64,000 nt of DNA from Dasania marina DSM 21967. Its GTDB lineage: Bacteria; Pseudomonadota; Gammaproteobacteria; Pseudomonadales; Dasaniaceae. The stretch covers positions 372,001 to 436,000 of the forward strand of contig NZ_KB891576.1 of assembly GCF_000373485.1 (NCBI RefSeq), given 5' to 3'. The notes beneath the pieces are model-generated. The model was not told the DNA's origin and did not search any database. It was given only the letters and a program-made list of their open reading frames with translations. The position numbers were made by a program, and so were the translations under genes. Each line of letters begins with the position of its first letter. Positions within the stretch are counted from its first letter, which is position 1. This document shows positions 40,537 through 50,379 of the stretch, piece by piece.

Positions 40537-41838
40537 TTAGGTCGATGAGATCTGGCACTGACTCAGGGGAAAGCTGCAGGCAAAAGTACTACCCTCATCC
40601 AAGCTACTAGTAATTTGCAGCTCGCCGTGATGACGCAATAATACATGCTTAACAATCGCTAAGCCCAAACCTGTGCCGCCAGTTTGGGTAGAGCGGCTTT
40701 TATCCACGCGATAAAAACGTTCGGTTAAACGGGGAATATGGTGAGCCTCTATGCCCAAGCCATTGTCCTCTACCTGTAAGCGGGCCTGCTCACCATCGCG
40801 AAACCAGCGCACCTGTATTTTGCCCTGTTCGCCGGTATATTTAGCGGCATTCATTATCAGATTGGTAAAGGCGCTGCGCAGTGCCTCACCTTCACCGCGC
40901 AAGCCTAGGCTGGCATCACAGTCCAACACTATTTCACGCTGTTGATTAAACACCGCCAACACTTCTTCGCGTATTTGCCGTAATAAGGGGCACACCGCAA
41001 CCACACTGTGCTCGCCTTCGTCGGGTACGGTTTCTAGGCGGGTTAATACGATTAAGTCTTTAATCAGGCTTTCCATACGCCGCACCTGTTCCAACATTTG
41101 CTGAAAGGCACGCTTATAACGGGGTTGCTCAGCTAACTCACTATCGACAAACGTTTCCAGATAACCATTTACCACGGTCAGCGGGGTACGCAACTCATGG
41201 GATACATTAGCCACAAAGTCTTTGCGCATTTCTTGCAGCCTATAGGTATGGGTAATATCTCTGGCAAATAATAAGCGGCTGCCTTGGCCAAAAAAGGTGA
41301 GCTGAAACTGCAATTGTTTTTCGGGCTGATGGGGTGACGCGCAATCTAAGGGGGTTTGGTAGCTATTGGCTTCGTAGTAATGGATAAACTCAGGGCTGCG
41401 TATCAAATTAACCAACTGCTGGCCTACATCTTCGGGATAGCGCAGGCCTAGTAAGCGGCGGGCAGCAAGATTACACCACTCGATATCACCGCTTTGATCG
41501 ATCATCACCGCAGCATCGGATAGCGCCGCCAAAGAATCCCGCAAATAATCCACCGCGCCCTGTAAGCGCTGCCGCTCTTCCCGGTTTTGCCTTTGCAGAC
41601 GGTAAATACCGTCTAGCATATCGCCCCACAGCCCTGAGGACTCAGGCGCGTCGCTGCCATCTTCAGCCACCAGCCAGCGCTGCACCCGCAGTAATTGCCT
41701 AAACGTACTGGCTATATACAGCAGCGCCGCCAACAACAGCACCAGCAATAGATGGCCCGTTAACCAACCCAAGACTAAGGCTACAGTAAACAACTGGGCC
41801 AACTGCTTGAGCTCTACCATCCAATTGATACGCTGCAT
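40537..41838 (-). CDS. phoR: Phosphate regulon sensor kinase PhoR
   Basis: 433 residues. Two N-terminal helices (about 13-42) anchor it in the membrane. A PAS-like domain follows (about 95-195: AALSDAAVMIDQSGDIEWCNLAARRLLG). The dimerisation domain has the phosphorylated His214 in ANVSHELRTPLTVV, and the ATPase domain has DNGLGIEAHHIPRLTERFYRVDKSRS and GGTGLGLAIVKH. It lies 6 bases after phoB in one operon. It phosphorylates PhoB when phosphate is low. Confidence 0.95.
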   Translation of the reverse strand: MQRINWMVELKQLAQLFTVALVLGWLTGHLLLVLLLAALLYIASTFRQLLRVQRWLVAEDGSDAPESSGLWGDMLDGIYRLQRQNREERQRLQGAVDYLRDSLAALSDAAVMIDQSGDIEWCNLAARRLLGLRYPEDVGQQLVNLIRSPEFIHYYEANSYQTPLDCASPHQPEKQLQFQLTFFGQGSRLLFARDITHTYRLQEMRKDFVANVSHELRTPLTVVNGYLETFVDSELAEQPRYKRAFQQMLEQVRRMESLIKDLIVLTRLETVPDEGEHSVVAVCPLLRQIREEVLAVFNQQREIVLDCDASLGLRGEGEALRSAFTNLIMNAAKYTGEQGKIQVRWFRDGEQARLQVEDNGLGIEAHHIPRLTERFYRVDKSRSTQTGGTGLGLAIVKHVLLRHHGELQITSSLDEGSTFACSFPLSQCQISST

Positions 41839-41844
41839 TAATAA

Positions 41845-42543
41845 TTAACTCGCGGTAGAAAAACGATAACCGGTACCGCGCACGGTTTGCACCATATTGG
41901 CGTAGTTTTCGCAATCCAGGCTTAGGGCTTTGCGCAGGCGGCGTATATGCACATCCACGGTACGCTCCTCCACATAGACATTGCCGCCCCAAACATGGTC
42001 CAGTAACTGGCCGCGGCTATAGGCGCGCTCTTGGTGGGTTAAAAAGAATTTTAATAGCCGAAACTCAGTAGGCCCCATATCCACCGGTTTTTTATCGATA
42101 AACACGCGGTGGCTGGCGGGGTCTAGCTGCAGGCCATCCACCGCTATGGTAGGTTCGGTTTCGCCGGCACCGGTACGACGCAATACCGCTTTAATCCGTG
42201 AGATTAACTCTCTAGGGGCAAAGGGCTTGCTGATGTAATCATCTGCTCCCACATCCAGGCCTTGGATTTTGTTGTCTTCCTCAACCTTGGCGGTCACCAT
42301 AATCACCGGCAGGCTGGCGGTAAGCTCATCGCGGCGCAAGCGCCGTAACAGCTCTATGCCACTGCCACCGGGTAGCATCCAGTCTAACAAGATCAGGTCA
42401 GGCTTTTTATCGATCACTAGACTGTGGGCATCTTGAATATTACCCGCCTCTAAGCAGTTGAAGCCGGCCATTTCTAAGGACATGACTATCATTTCGCGTA
42501 TGGCCATTTCATCGTCGACCACTAAAATGGTTTTCTCATTCAT
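41845..42543 (-). CDS. phoB: Phosphate regulon response regulator PhoB
   Basis: 232 residues. The receiver domain has the acidic pocket (VVDDE at 8-12), the phosphorylated Asp54 in LILLDWMLPG and Lys in the PFAPRE segment. The C-terminal OmpR-type winged helix has GPTEFRLLKFFLTHQERAYSRGQLLDHVWG and DVHIRRLRKAL, very close to E. coli PhoB. It activates the Pho regulon, including the pst genes upstream. A Pho-box-like site lies in its promoter, suggesting positive autoregulation. Confidence 0.97.
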   Translation of the reverse strand: MNEKTILVVDDEMAIREMIVMSLEMAGFNCLEAGNIQDAHSLVIDKKPDLILLDWMLPGGSGIELLRRLRRDELTASLPVIMVTAKVEEDNKIQGLDVGADDYISKPFAPRELISRIKAVLRRTGAGETEPTIAVDGLQLDPASHRVFIDKKPVDMGPTEFRLLKFFLTHQERAYSRGQLLDHVWGGNVYVEERTVDVHIRRLRKALSLDCENYANMVQTVRGTGYRFSTAS

Positions 42544-42595
42544 GTAACTATAAACCTTACGATTATTTTGCGTACATCAATTAAAACCAATAAAC

Positions 42596-42613
42596 ATGAC
42601 ATTTTTGTTACAG
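42596..42613 (-). promoter_or_regulatory. Pho box upstream of phoBR
   Basis: On the minus strand the sequence reads CTGTAACAAAAATGTCAT, two CTGTCAT-like repeats 11 bases apart. It begins 53 bases before the phoB start. It is also in the region upstream of the divergent ygiQ. Confidence 0.65.
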
Positions 42614-42730
42614 GCCGTTGTTTGTTCAGCCTCTGTTTGTTCCAGCGGCCAAAGAGTGGCGGCGATTATAACCACATCGCTCTCTGAATCCCAACACCGG
42701 CAAAGACCAAGTATTTATCTCAAGTTAATG

Positions 42731-42736
42731 TATAAT
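42731..42736 (+). promoter_or_regulatory. Probable -10 element for ygiQ
   Basis: Perfect TATAAT 31 bases before the ygiQ ATG, with no convincing -35 at the right distance. Confidence 0.4.
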
Positions 42737-42766
42737 GCTCGCTCATTTGTCTACTGTTATCACACC

Positions 42767-45031
42767 ATGTCTAAACAAGCCCTCGCCAAGGCGATTAATA
42801 GCCAATCCCAAGCCGCCACCCCACTGTTCTCCTATCGCCAGTATTGGGCGGAGTGCTTTGGCGTAGCCCCCTTTCTACCTATGTCTAGAGCCGAAATGGA
42901 TGTGCTGGGCTGGGATAGCTGTGACATTATCATTGTCACCGGCGACGCCTATGTCGATCACCCCAGCTTTGGCATGGCGGTAATAGGCCGCACGCTAGAG
43001 GCACAGGGCTTTAGAGTAGGCATTATTGCCCAGCCTGACTGGCGCTCGAAAGAGGCCTTTATGGAGTTGGGTAAACCCAATTTATTTTATGGCGTGGCCT
43101 CCGGCAACATGGACTCCATGATTAACCGCTACACCGCCGACCGTAAATTACGCCACGACGACGCCTATTCCCCCAATGATGAAGGTGGCTTGCGCCCCGA
43201 CCGCGCCGTTAATGTGTACAGCCAGCGCTGTAAAGAAGCCTATAAAGGCGTGCCCGTAGTCATAGGTTCTATAGAAGCCAGCCTGCGCCGCATCGCCCAT
43301 TACGACTACTGGAGCGACAAAGTACGCCGCTCAGTATTACTCGATTCCAAGGCCGATATACTGGTGTACGGCAATGCCGAACGCGCCATCGTCGATATCG
43401 CCCACCGCCTATCTCAGGGTGAAGCCATTAATGAGATACAGGATTTACGCGGCACCGCCTTTATGCGCACTAGCATACCCGGCGGCTGGACGGTTATAGA
43501 TTCCAGCGAAGTCGATCAAATCGGCACCGTAGACGCCAAAATCAATCCCTACCAAGTCACCGAAGAAGGTGGCAACGAGGGCTGTGAAAAATCCACTCTC
43601 GCCGAAAAAAGGGCAGCGGAAGAAGCACTCAACGTTGACGTGCAAACCGTACGCATCATAGACCCGCTCACCGCCCGTAAAGAAAAAATCGGCCGCGAGC
43701 GCAGCGTGATACGCCTGCCCGCCTACGAAAAAGTTAAAAACGAACCCATGTATTACGCCCACGCCTCACGGGTATTACACTTGGAAACCAACCCCGGCAA
43801 CGCCCGCGCCCTAGTGCAAGCCCACGGTAATAGAGAAGTGTGGCTAAACCCACCCCCTATTCCGCTGGAAACCGACGAGATGGACGCGGTGTTTGGCCTG
43901 CCTTACCAACGCGTGCCACACCCCAGCTACGGCGACGCCCGCATCCCCGCCTATGAAATGATACGTTTCTCAGTGAATATCATGCGCGGTTGTTTTGGCG
44001 GCTGTACTTTCTGTTCTATTACCGAGCATGAAGGCCGTATTATTCAAAGCCGCTCGAAAGAATCCATTATTCAAGAAGTAGAAGCCATACGCGATAAAAC
44101 CCCCGGTTTTACCGGCATTATCTCTGACTTGGGCGGCCCCACCGCCAATATGTGGCGCCTAAACTGTAAGAGCAAAACCATAGAACAAAACTGCCGTCGC
44201 CTATCCTGTGTATACCCCGGCATTTGCAAAAGCCTCAACACCGACCAACTCCCCTTAGTGGAACTATACCGCGAAGCCCGTGAGCTACCCGGTGTTAAAA
44301 AGGTGCTTATCGCCTCAGGCCTACGTTACGACCTAGCGGTAGAAACCCCCGAATACGTGCAAGAGCTAGTTACCCACCATGTAGGCGGCTACTTAAAAAT
44401 TGCCCCCGAGCACACCGAAGGTGGCCCGCTATCAAAAATGATGAAGCCGGGCATGGGCACCTATGACCGCTTCGCCAAAATGTTTGAGAAATACTCCAAG
44501 CTAGCGGGTAAAAAACAATACCTCATCCCCTACTTTATCGCCGCCCACCCCGGCACCAGCGATGAAGACATGATGAACCTAGCGCTGTGGCTAAAAGGCA
44601 ACGGCTTTAGAGCCGACCAAGTACAAGCCTTTTACCCCTCGCCCATGGCCAGCGCCACCGCCATGTATTACTCCGAGAAAAACCCACTGAAAAAAGTCGG
44701 CCGCGACAGTGAAGTAGTCAAAAGCCCACGCGGCCTAAAACACCGCCGCTTACACAAAGCGTTTTTACGTTATCACGACGCCGACAACTGGCCTATGCTG
44801 CGCGAAGCCCTGCAGAAAATGGGCCGCTCTGATTTAATCGGTACCGGTAAGAAGCATTTAATACCGCCGCATCAGCCCCGCACCTGGGTAGCGAAAAAAG
44901 GCAATATGCTAACCCAGCATACCGGTTTACCGCCCCGTGATGATGGCAGCCGGCCGGGTAAGAAAGCACCTTATAAGAGTACCAATAATCGTAAGAATAC
45001 AGTGGCGGGGAGTAAGAGGCGCGGTAAGTAG
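42767..45031 (+). CDS. ygiQ: YgiQ-family radical SAM protein
   Basis: 754 residues from [11 protein letters not shown]; an open frame reaches 42596 but family sequence starts with [48 protein letters not shown]. The UPF0313/YgiQ N-terminal domain is followed by the radical SAM core with the CFGGCTFC cysteine motif (CxxxCxxC, about residue 409) that holds the 4Fe-4S cluster, and a long C-terminal part ending in a Lys/Arg-rich tail. The reaction of YgiQ is not established to my knowledge. It is divergent from phoB and monocistronic. Confidence 0.93.
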   Translation: MSKQALAKAINSQSQAATPLFSYRQYWAECFGVAPFLPMSRAEMDVLGWDSCDIIIVTGDAYVDHPSFGMAVIGRTLEAQGFRVGIIAQPDWRSKEAFMELGKPNLFYGVASGNMDSMINRYTADRKLRHDDAYSPNDEGGLRPDRAVNVYSQRCKEAYKGVPVVIGSIEASLRRIAHYDYWSDKVRRSVLLDSKADILVYGNAERAIVDIAHRLSQGEAINEIQDLRGTAFMRTSIPGGWTVIDSSEVDQIGTVDAKINPYQVTEEGGNEGCEKSTLAEKRAAEEALNVDVQTVRIIDPLTARKEKIGRERSVIRLPAYEKVKNEPMYYAHASRVLHLETNPGNARALVQAHGNREVWLNPPPIPLETDEMDAVFGLPYQRVPHPSYGDARIPAYEMIRFSVNIMRGCFGGCTFCSITEHEGRIIQSRSKESIIQEVEAIRDKTPGFTGIISDLGGPTANMWRLNCKSKTIEQNCRRLSCVYPGICKSLNTDQLPLVELYREARELPGVKKVLIASGLRYDLAVETPEYVQELVTHHVGGYLKIAPEHTEGGPLSKMMKPGMGTYDRFAKMFEKYSKLAGKKQYLIPYFIAAHPGTSDEDMMNLALWLKGNGFRADQVQAFYPSPMASATAMYYSEKNPLKKVGRDSEVVKSPRGLKHRRLHKAFLRYHDADNWPMLREALQKMGRSDLIGTGKKHLIPPHQPRTWVAKKGNMLTQHTGLPPRDDGSRPGKKAPYKSTNNRKNTVAGSKRRGK

Positions 45032-45059
45032 GTAGTTTGTTGGCCTTAGCGGCCTGCTG

Positions 45060-45517
45060 CTTGTCTTGCCGGACTTGACCCGGTATCCATACGACCTAGC
45101 TAGGCTCTGTCATGCCGGCCTCCGAGCCGGCATCTAGGTAGTTGGCTTTAAGTTCTCTGTATTATTTTTTAATTGTGGTAATTTCTGCCTTTCCGCCTTG
45201 CTGGGCGGGTTCATTATTTTGATTCAAAAATGCTCTTCGCATTTTTTCACCCTACGGGCGCCTTTAGACTACAGGCGTCCAAACTGCTGTGCAGTTTGTG
45301 TTTGCCCAAAGAAAACAGAACCAAAAGAAAGGGCACCCCTAGTCCGTCGTCGGCTACGCCGATCCCCTGTGCTACTCAGAAAATAACGGCCGCTGCGCAA
45401 CTCGCATTTTTTGATACTCAATCAAAAAATACTCGGACAGTGCTCGCTACGTTGTGCCGTTATTTTCCTCCGTTGCTCGGCGACTACCAAGGGGAATTGG
45501 GTGCTTCGTAGTTGGTT
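45060..45517 (+). repeat. Long intergenic repeat, left copy (inverted relative to 46222-46620)
   Basis: About 450 bases that align, in reverse complement, with 46222-46620. Shared blocks include GCCGGCCTCCGAGCCGG, TTTCTGCCTTTCCGCCTTGC, a run of about 41 bases that is identical in both copies around 45334-45374, and the outer GGGTGCTTCGTAGTTGGTT. The end blocks are rearranged between copies. An open reading frame of 93 codons here (45230-45511) lacks any credible counterpart in the other copy, where the same frame is interrupted. Confidence 0.85.
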
Positions 45518-45589
45518 ATAGGGTAGAGCCAGAAAAAATTCTTTTAATTACTCTGACCATTTTACTCACTCTTTTATTCAAGTGATTGC

Positions 45590-46036
45590 TTAAAACTTAT
45601 TTGGATCATGATTCATTTCCTGCATATATTGTTTTAACAATTTGGAATTAAGTGATTCTTGTATCTCTTTTAGTAGCGAATATCTATTTTTTTCTGTTCG
45701 AAAGTGCTCATCAAGTGAGAATTTTGTAACACGCACCGCAGTTTTCCTATTATTGTTGGAGGTTATTCTTATAGCCAATAAATGTAAGTTTTCGACATAA
45801 GTAATTTTTTGGCAAAACAATGATTGCTTTCTGGCTAGTTCCTCAATGTTTTTTGAGTCAGGAGGTATTTTATCAAGCTGTGACTCAATAACCCCTATTT
45901 CCAATAGTGATTTTTCTATATCAAAGAGAAGACCCCCTTCTTCTTTTAACTGAGCATATTTAAGCTGTACACGGTAAGTCAAAATTCCTCCACCCAAAGC
46001 TAGAACAGCACCTAAGATTATATAAAGAGCTTCCAT
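45590..46036 (-). CDS. Unrecognised small membrane-anchored protein
   Basis: 148 residues, not recognised. One hydrophobic helix at residues 4-20 (LYIILGAVLALGGGILTY), then a polar, mostly helical cytoplasmic or periplasmic part rich in Glu, Lys and Leu. There is no Cys signature or known motif; one Cys in LFCQKITYV. It is visibly more AT-rich than its neighbours and is held between two inverted copies of a long repeat, which suggests acquisition as a unit. GGTGAG lies about 8 bases before the ATG. Function unknown. Confidence 0.6.
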   Translation of the reverse strand: MEALYIILGAVLALGGGILTYRVQLKYAQLKEEGGLLFDIEKSLLEIGVIESQLDKIPPDSKNIEELARKQSLFCQKITYVENLHLLAIRITSNNNRKTAVRVTKFSLDEHFRTEKNRYSLLKEIQESLNSKLLKQYMQEMNHDPNKF

Positions 46037-46221
46037 ATAATTTACTCACCTAGCAGCATCATTAAATCCAATAGTTATATTTAGAAATCACATCTAAATT
46101 CACAAAGATTGGCGCACATCTAAATACTTAACCCTAAATATACACAGCTTCGAACACCCACACCTAAACATTTTTATGCAAACTATTCACACCCCCACCA
46201 TTTAAACTCAAACACCCAGCA

Positions 46222-46620
46222 AAACCAACTACGAAGCACCCAAACTCCCCTTGGGAGTCGCCGAGCAACGGAGAAAAGTAGCGGTATTTATAGCGAGGAC
46301 TGTTTGAGTGTTTTGAAGATTGAGTATCTTCAAAATGCGAGTTCCGCAGCGGCCGCTAGTTTTGGAGTAGCGCAGGGGATCGGCGTAGCCGACGACGGAC
46401 TAGGGGTGCCCTTTGCTTTGGTTACTTTCATTTGGGCATGCAAATGAAAGTAACACGCCCAGCAAGGCGGAAAGGCAGAAATCATCAACATAAAAAAATA
46501 ATACAAAGAACTTAAGTCAACTACTTGGATACCGGGTCAAGCCCGGTAGAGCCTGCCCCGCGAGCAAAGCGAGTGCCTTGGGTATGACGGAATGCATACC
46601 GGCTCGGAGGCCGGCATGAC
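46222..46620 (-). repeat. Long intergenic repeat, right copy (inverted relative to 45060-45517)
   Basis: The counterpart of the left copy in opposite orientation. It also contains ACCGGGTCAAGCCCGGTAGA followed by GCCTGCCCCGCGAGC (46529-46581), which recurs near 59350-59412. The same small repeat is found beside the RES toxin locus. Between the shared blocks the copies differ by insertions, so neither is a clean IS element; no transposase is seen. Confidence 0.85.
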
Positions 46621-46641
46621 CAAGCGGAAACACGACCAACC

Positions 46642-48825
46642 CTAGCCTTTATGCTTAATAAACCAACACTGATGAATCTTAGTAGAACGCTCAAAATCCT
46701 TATCCAATGACCAACGGGTCTTATCCTCCACCTGATACTTCTCACGAATACTGTCATCTAAAGTAAACTTACGATGATTGTTAGAGAATATCATCACCCC
46801 ATCCCGTGCCAACACCGCCATGGTGGCGTCGATAAACTCTTCTTGGTCGCGCTGTATATCCAGGGTGCCGTCCATTTTTTTAGAGTTAGAAAAGGTAGGC
46901 GGGTCTAACAATATTAAATCGTAAACGTTCTCACAGGTTTTTAACCATTCGCGTACGTCGGCTCTATGAGTACGATGGCTAAGCTCACTTAAACCGTTTA
47001 ACGCCAAGTTCTTTTTAGCCCAGTCTAAATAAGTGGCCGATAAATCGACGCTATCGGTAAAGGTAGCACCACCCACGGCGGCATGTACCGATGCTGTGGC
47101 GGTGTAACAAAATAGATTTAAGAAACGCTGGCCTTTGGCCATCTCGGCAATTTTTAAACGCACTAGGCGGTGATCTAAAAATAAACCGGTATCTAAGTAA
47201 TCGGTTAAGTTAACCAGCAATTTAGTCTGGCCTTCGGTGATTTCTTTGTAGGTTTTTTCTTCTTTGTATTTCTGGTATTGATTAGTGCCTTTTTGGCGCA
47301 GGCGTTGTTTTAGCACGATGTCTTCAGGCCGCACTTCTAAAGCCACGGGTATCGCTGCCATCACCTCTTTTAAGCGGGTGGCGGCTGCTTCGGGATTAAC
47401 TGAAGAAGGCGCTACATATTCTGCCACGTGTATCTGGCCGTTGTAGTCGTCTACCGCAACTGCGTACTCGGGCATGTCGGCATCGTATAGGCGATAACAA
47501 GTAATCTCGTTTTGTTTTTTCCACTTCGCTAATTGCTTGCGGTTTTTCTTTAAGCGGTTGGCAAACATTTGTGCGCCGCTGCTCAGTACCACATCGGTTA
47601 GGGTTTTGTTATCGACGGCAGCGCCCACTTGGCGACTTTTATCGTCAACAAAATATTGTTCTTCAATGGAAAACATCAACAATTTACTAGGAATGGGGCC
47701 ATTATATAGCTGGTATTGTTTGCAGCTTTTAATACCCATTTGCTTGCCCAAATCGGGGTTGCCGGTAAACACACCTGCCTGCCAACCGGGAAACTCTTTG
47801 CGCATGGTTTGGCCTAGGTGGCGGTATAAATGCACCAGCGATTCCACCTCGCCTAAACGCTCGCCATAAGGCGGGTTAGTTAAAATTAAGCCGTAATCAT
47901 TGGTAATGTGAGTAGGTTTAACAAAGTTAGCTAGCTCTTTGCGCAACACCCGCACCTTGCCTTCTAGGCCTGCGTTTTCAATATTGCGCATGGCAGCATC
48001 GACTGCCTTGGGGCTGGCATCGTAGCCGCGTATCTCTGGCCATTGGCGACTGAGCGCTTCGGTTTTAATCGCTTCGGCCTCAGCCACTATGGCCTGCCAC
48101 ACTTTCGGCTGGTGGCCCAGCCAGCGGTCGAAGCCCCAGTACAGGCGCAACAGGCCGGGGGCGATATTGGCCGACATCAGTGCCCCTTCTATTAATAGTG
48201 TGCCCGAGCCGCACATGGGGTCGTATAGCACGCCACCTCTGGCGGCCACCGCCGGCCAATCGGCGCGCAGTAATATCGCTGCCGCTAGGTTCTCTTTTAA
48301 AGGCGCTAGGCCGCCGCTTTCGCGGTAGCCACGTCTATGTAAGCTCTCGCCCGAGAGGTCTATAGCAACGGTTACCTTGCCTTTGGCGACACGGATATTA
48401 ACCAGCAAATCGGGGTGGTTGGCATCGATATTGGGGCGGCGGCCTTCGCGCTCGGTGAAGTAATCGGCGATGGCGTCTTTGGCTTTGAGCGCACCAAAGT
48501 GGGTGTGTTTGATGTCGCTCATGCCGCCGGAAAAGTCTATGGCGAAGGTATTGTCTAAGCCCAAATGTTCAGCCCACTCTACCGCTTTGACGCCATTGTA
48601 ATAATCTTCCAGGTTGCGGCAGTCGCTCACCGACAACACCAACAACACACGGTTAGCTAAGCGCGACCATAGGCAGCAACGGTAAGCCAGCTCCAAGGGG
48701 CCGGAAAAAAACACGCCCCCCACCGTTTCTTTGGCCTTTTCCGCTTGCAGCTGTTTTAGCTCATCCAGCAATAATGATTCCAAGCCCTTAGGGCAGCTGG
48801 CAAAAAACGATAATTTTTGGGACAT
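46642..48825 (-). CDS. rlmL: Bifunctional 23S rRNA methyltransferase RlmKL
   Basis: 727 residues, the full fused form. The N-terminal half (1-380) has a THUMP domain and an N2-guanine methyltransferase with DPMCGSGTLLIEGALMSANIAPG and ILTNPPYGERLG. The C-terminal half (about 430-727) has the second methyltransferase with FLNLFCYTATASVHAAVGG and ILLDPPTFSNSKKMDGTLDI. In E. coli this protein modifies G2445 and G2069 of 23S rRNA. It ends 21 bases inside the repeat flank, so the repeat abuts its 3' end. Monocistronic. Confidence 0.96.
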   Translation of the reverse strand: MSQKLSFFASCPKGLESLLLDELKQLQAEKAKETVGGVFFSGPLELAYRCCLWSRLANRVLLVLSVSDCRNLEDYYNGVKAVEWAEHLGLDNTFAIDFSGGMSDIKHTHFGALKAKDAIADYFTEREGRRPNIDANHPDLLVNIRVAKGKVTVAIDLSGESLHRRGYRESGGLAPLKENLAAAILLRADWPAVAARGGVLYDPMCGSGTLLIEGALMSANIAPGLLRLYWGFDRWLGHQPKVWQAIVAEAEAIKTEALSRQWPEIRGYDASPKAVDAAMRNIENAGLEGKVRVLRKELANFVKPTHITNDYGLILTNPPYGERLGEVESLVHLYRHLGQTMRKEFPGWQAGVFTGNPDLGKQMGIKSCKQYQLYNGPIPSKLLMFSIEEQYFVDDKSRQVGAAVDNKTLTDVVLSSGAQMFANRLKKNRKQLAKWKKQNEITCYRLYDADMPEYAVAVDDYNGQIHVAEYVAPSSVNPEAAATRLKEVMAAIPVALEVRPEDIVLKQRLRQKGTNQYQKYKEEKTYKEITEGQTKLLVNLTDYLDTGLFLDHRLVRLKIAEMAKGQRFLNLFCYTATASVHAAVGGATFTDSVDLSATYLDWAKKNLALNGLSELSHRTHRADVREWLKTCENVYDLILLDPPTFSNSKKMDGTLDIQRDQEEFIDATMAVLARDGVMIFSNNHRKFTLDDSIREKYQVEDKTRWSLDKDFERSTKIHQCWFIKHKG

Positions 48826-49207
48826 GAATAATACCTAGAGGGGCTTTAGATGAAGTTGTGCTTAACCCCGTTGATGCAATAACTACGGGCTATCGAACTG
48901 TTTTTAGCCTGCGCCAAGCTATTGTAATACAAGCCGTTTTTTTGGTTATAGCCAAAATCACTTAAAGCGGCTTGGGATAGTCAAAATAGGCAGTCGACAA
49001 GGCTATAGTCGATTTGCTTAGATTGGGGTTCGCGCGATGAGCGCATTCTAGCATTCATCAGCGCTCGCTAGAACGATTGCTTAACAGAAACTCATAACAG
49101 GCAGTAATGTAGCAGTATGACGTTTTATCCCATCCCTCTTATTTCAACCCATTTTATTACCACAGTAGTGGTGTTAAACCGTGAGATTAACTGACGAGGC
49201 GTAATCT
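48826..49207. other. Intergenic region between rlmL and rmf
   Basis: About 380 bases separating the divergent rlmL and rmf genes. It must hold both promoters, but no strong motif was recognised. No RNA gene seen. Confidence 0.5.
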
Positions 49208-49417
49208 ATGAGACGACAAAAACGTGACCCATCTGAACGCGCATTCCAAAAAGGGTATATGGCCGGCGTTAATGGTAAAAACAAAGAGCAATGCCCCCAC
49301 GAACAAGCGACGATACGACAACAATGGCTAACCGGCTGGCGCGAAGGGCGCACCGATCAATGGGATGGTTATACCGGTGTTTCAGGTTTACACAAAGCTG
49401 AAAACAAGATGAGCTAG
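49208..49417 (+). CDS. rmf: Ribosome modulation factor
   Basis: 69 residues with the Rmf layout: MRRQKRDPSERAFQKGYMAGVNGKNKEQCPHE, then RQQWLTGWREGRTDQWDG. The basic, small protein converts ribosomes to inactive dimers in stationary phase. The C-terminal extension (YTGVSGLHKAENKMS) is longer than E. coli Rmf. GAGG lies 8 bases before the start and a strong terminator follows. Confidence 0.93.
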   Translation: MRRQKRDPSERAFQKGYMAGVNGKNKEQCPHEQATIRQQWLTGWREGRTDQWDGYTGVSGLHKAENKMS

Positions 49418-49426
49418 CGCATCGCG

Positions 49427-49460
49427 CAATAAAAAAGGCCCAAACGGGCCTTTTTTATTG
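49427..49460. terminator. Bidirectional terminator after rmf
   Basis: CAATAAAAAAGGCCC (49427-49441) pairs perfectly with GGGCCTTTTTTATTG (49446-49460), a 15-base stem with a 4-base loop. Placed between rmf and the convergent GATase-like gene. Confidence 0.92.
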
Positions 49461-49498
49461 CCTGCTGATTGCGGGCTTATTACTAATTTATTGCCCGA

Positions 49499-50200
49499 CT
49501 ATTGTTCCACAAAATCACACATCAACTTGGCAATTTTTTTGCCGTCATGACCCAGCTCTAAAGAAGCTAAAAAGCGGTTGTACTGCTCTTCGCTTAATGA
49601 CGCCTTACGCTTGTTGATAACATACTCTGAGTAACCCTCAACAAACTCAGGGTGGCCCTGGAAGCAGATGATATTATCATCAACAGTAAACGCCGCTATG
49701 GGGCAAAACTCACTACTGGCAATAATGGTTGCGCCTTTAGGCTCGGTTAATACTTGATCCTGATGGCTAACCAATAAACTAAAACCTTCGCCCTCTAGCG
49801 CTATAGGTGCATTTTCCTTATTCCAAGTATAAGACATGCTACCCATGCCCCAGCCCTGTGGCGCACGGCCCATTTCAGCGCCTAAGATTAAGGCAATTAA
49901 CTGGTGGCCAAAACACACGCCTATTAGTTTTTTCTTTTCTGCCATCAGCTGTTCGGTGCGTTTTTTAAGCTCTAAGACCCACTCTTCTTGGCCAAAGGCA
50001 TCGCAACGGCTGCCCGATAATAAGACCGCGTCGTAATCGTCGAAACTTTCGGGATAGTGCATATTCATCGCATCGAAAACATCGACTTCTATATCGGGCC
50101 TTGCCGAACGAAACAGGTCGGTAAACAACGCGCCGTAGCTGGGGTAACGATCGGTTACAACTTCATCGATAACATCGTTTTCTAATACACACAACTTCAT
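49499..50200 (-). CDS. Class I glutamine amidotransferase-like protein
   Basis: 233 residues. The nucleophile elbow is LIGVCFGHQLIALILGAEMG (Cys about residue 96). A His-Glu pair follows in CFQGHPEFVEGYSEYV. This is the triad of type 1 GATases, close to GMP-synthase-like and gamma-glutamyl hydrolase-like stand-alone proteins. No synthetase partner gene is adjacent, so the acceptor is unknown; it may act in polyamine or glutamyl-compound degradation. It is convergent with rmf. Confidence 0.8.
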   Translation of the reverse strand: MKLCVLENDVIDEVVTDRYPSYGALFTDLFRSARPDIEVDVFDAMNMHYPESFDDYDAVLLSGSRCDAFGQEEWVLELKKRTEQLMAEKKKLIGVCFGHQLIALILGAEMGRAPQGWGMGSMSYTWNKENAPIALEGEGFSLLVSHQDQVLTEPKGATIIASSEFCPIAAFTVDDNIICFQGHPEFVEGYSEYVINKRKASLSEEQYNRFLASLELGHDGKKIAKLMCDFVEQ

Positions 50201-50379
50201 GCTTATACTCCAAATCTCGACTAACCCTTGCCGTAAGGATTAAGTCATAGGTCACAATAGATCAGCAATAGATCAATAACAGGGGCTTAATAATGGCGGC
50301 TAGCTTGCCCCATTCTGCAGCGAAAACATATACCCCTTTCTTGTATATAGGGAACAACAGCGTTTTGGCTGACGGATGC

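Noticed and set aside
45230-45511. 93-codon open frame inside the left repeat
   Set aside because: The matching frame in the inverted copy near 46.3 kb has an in-frame stop, so it is unlikely to be a gene.
46222-46620. Insertion sequence
   Set aside because: No transposase, no clean terminal repeats, and internal blocks differ from the other copy.
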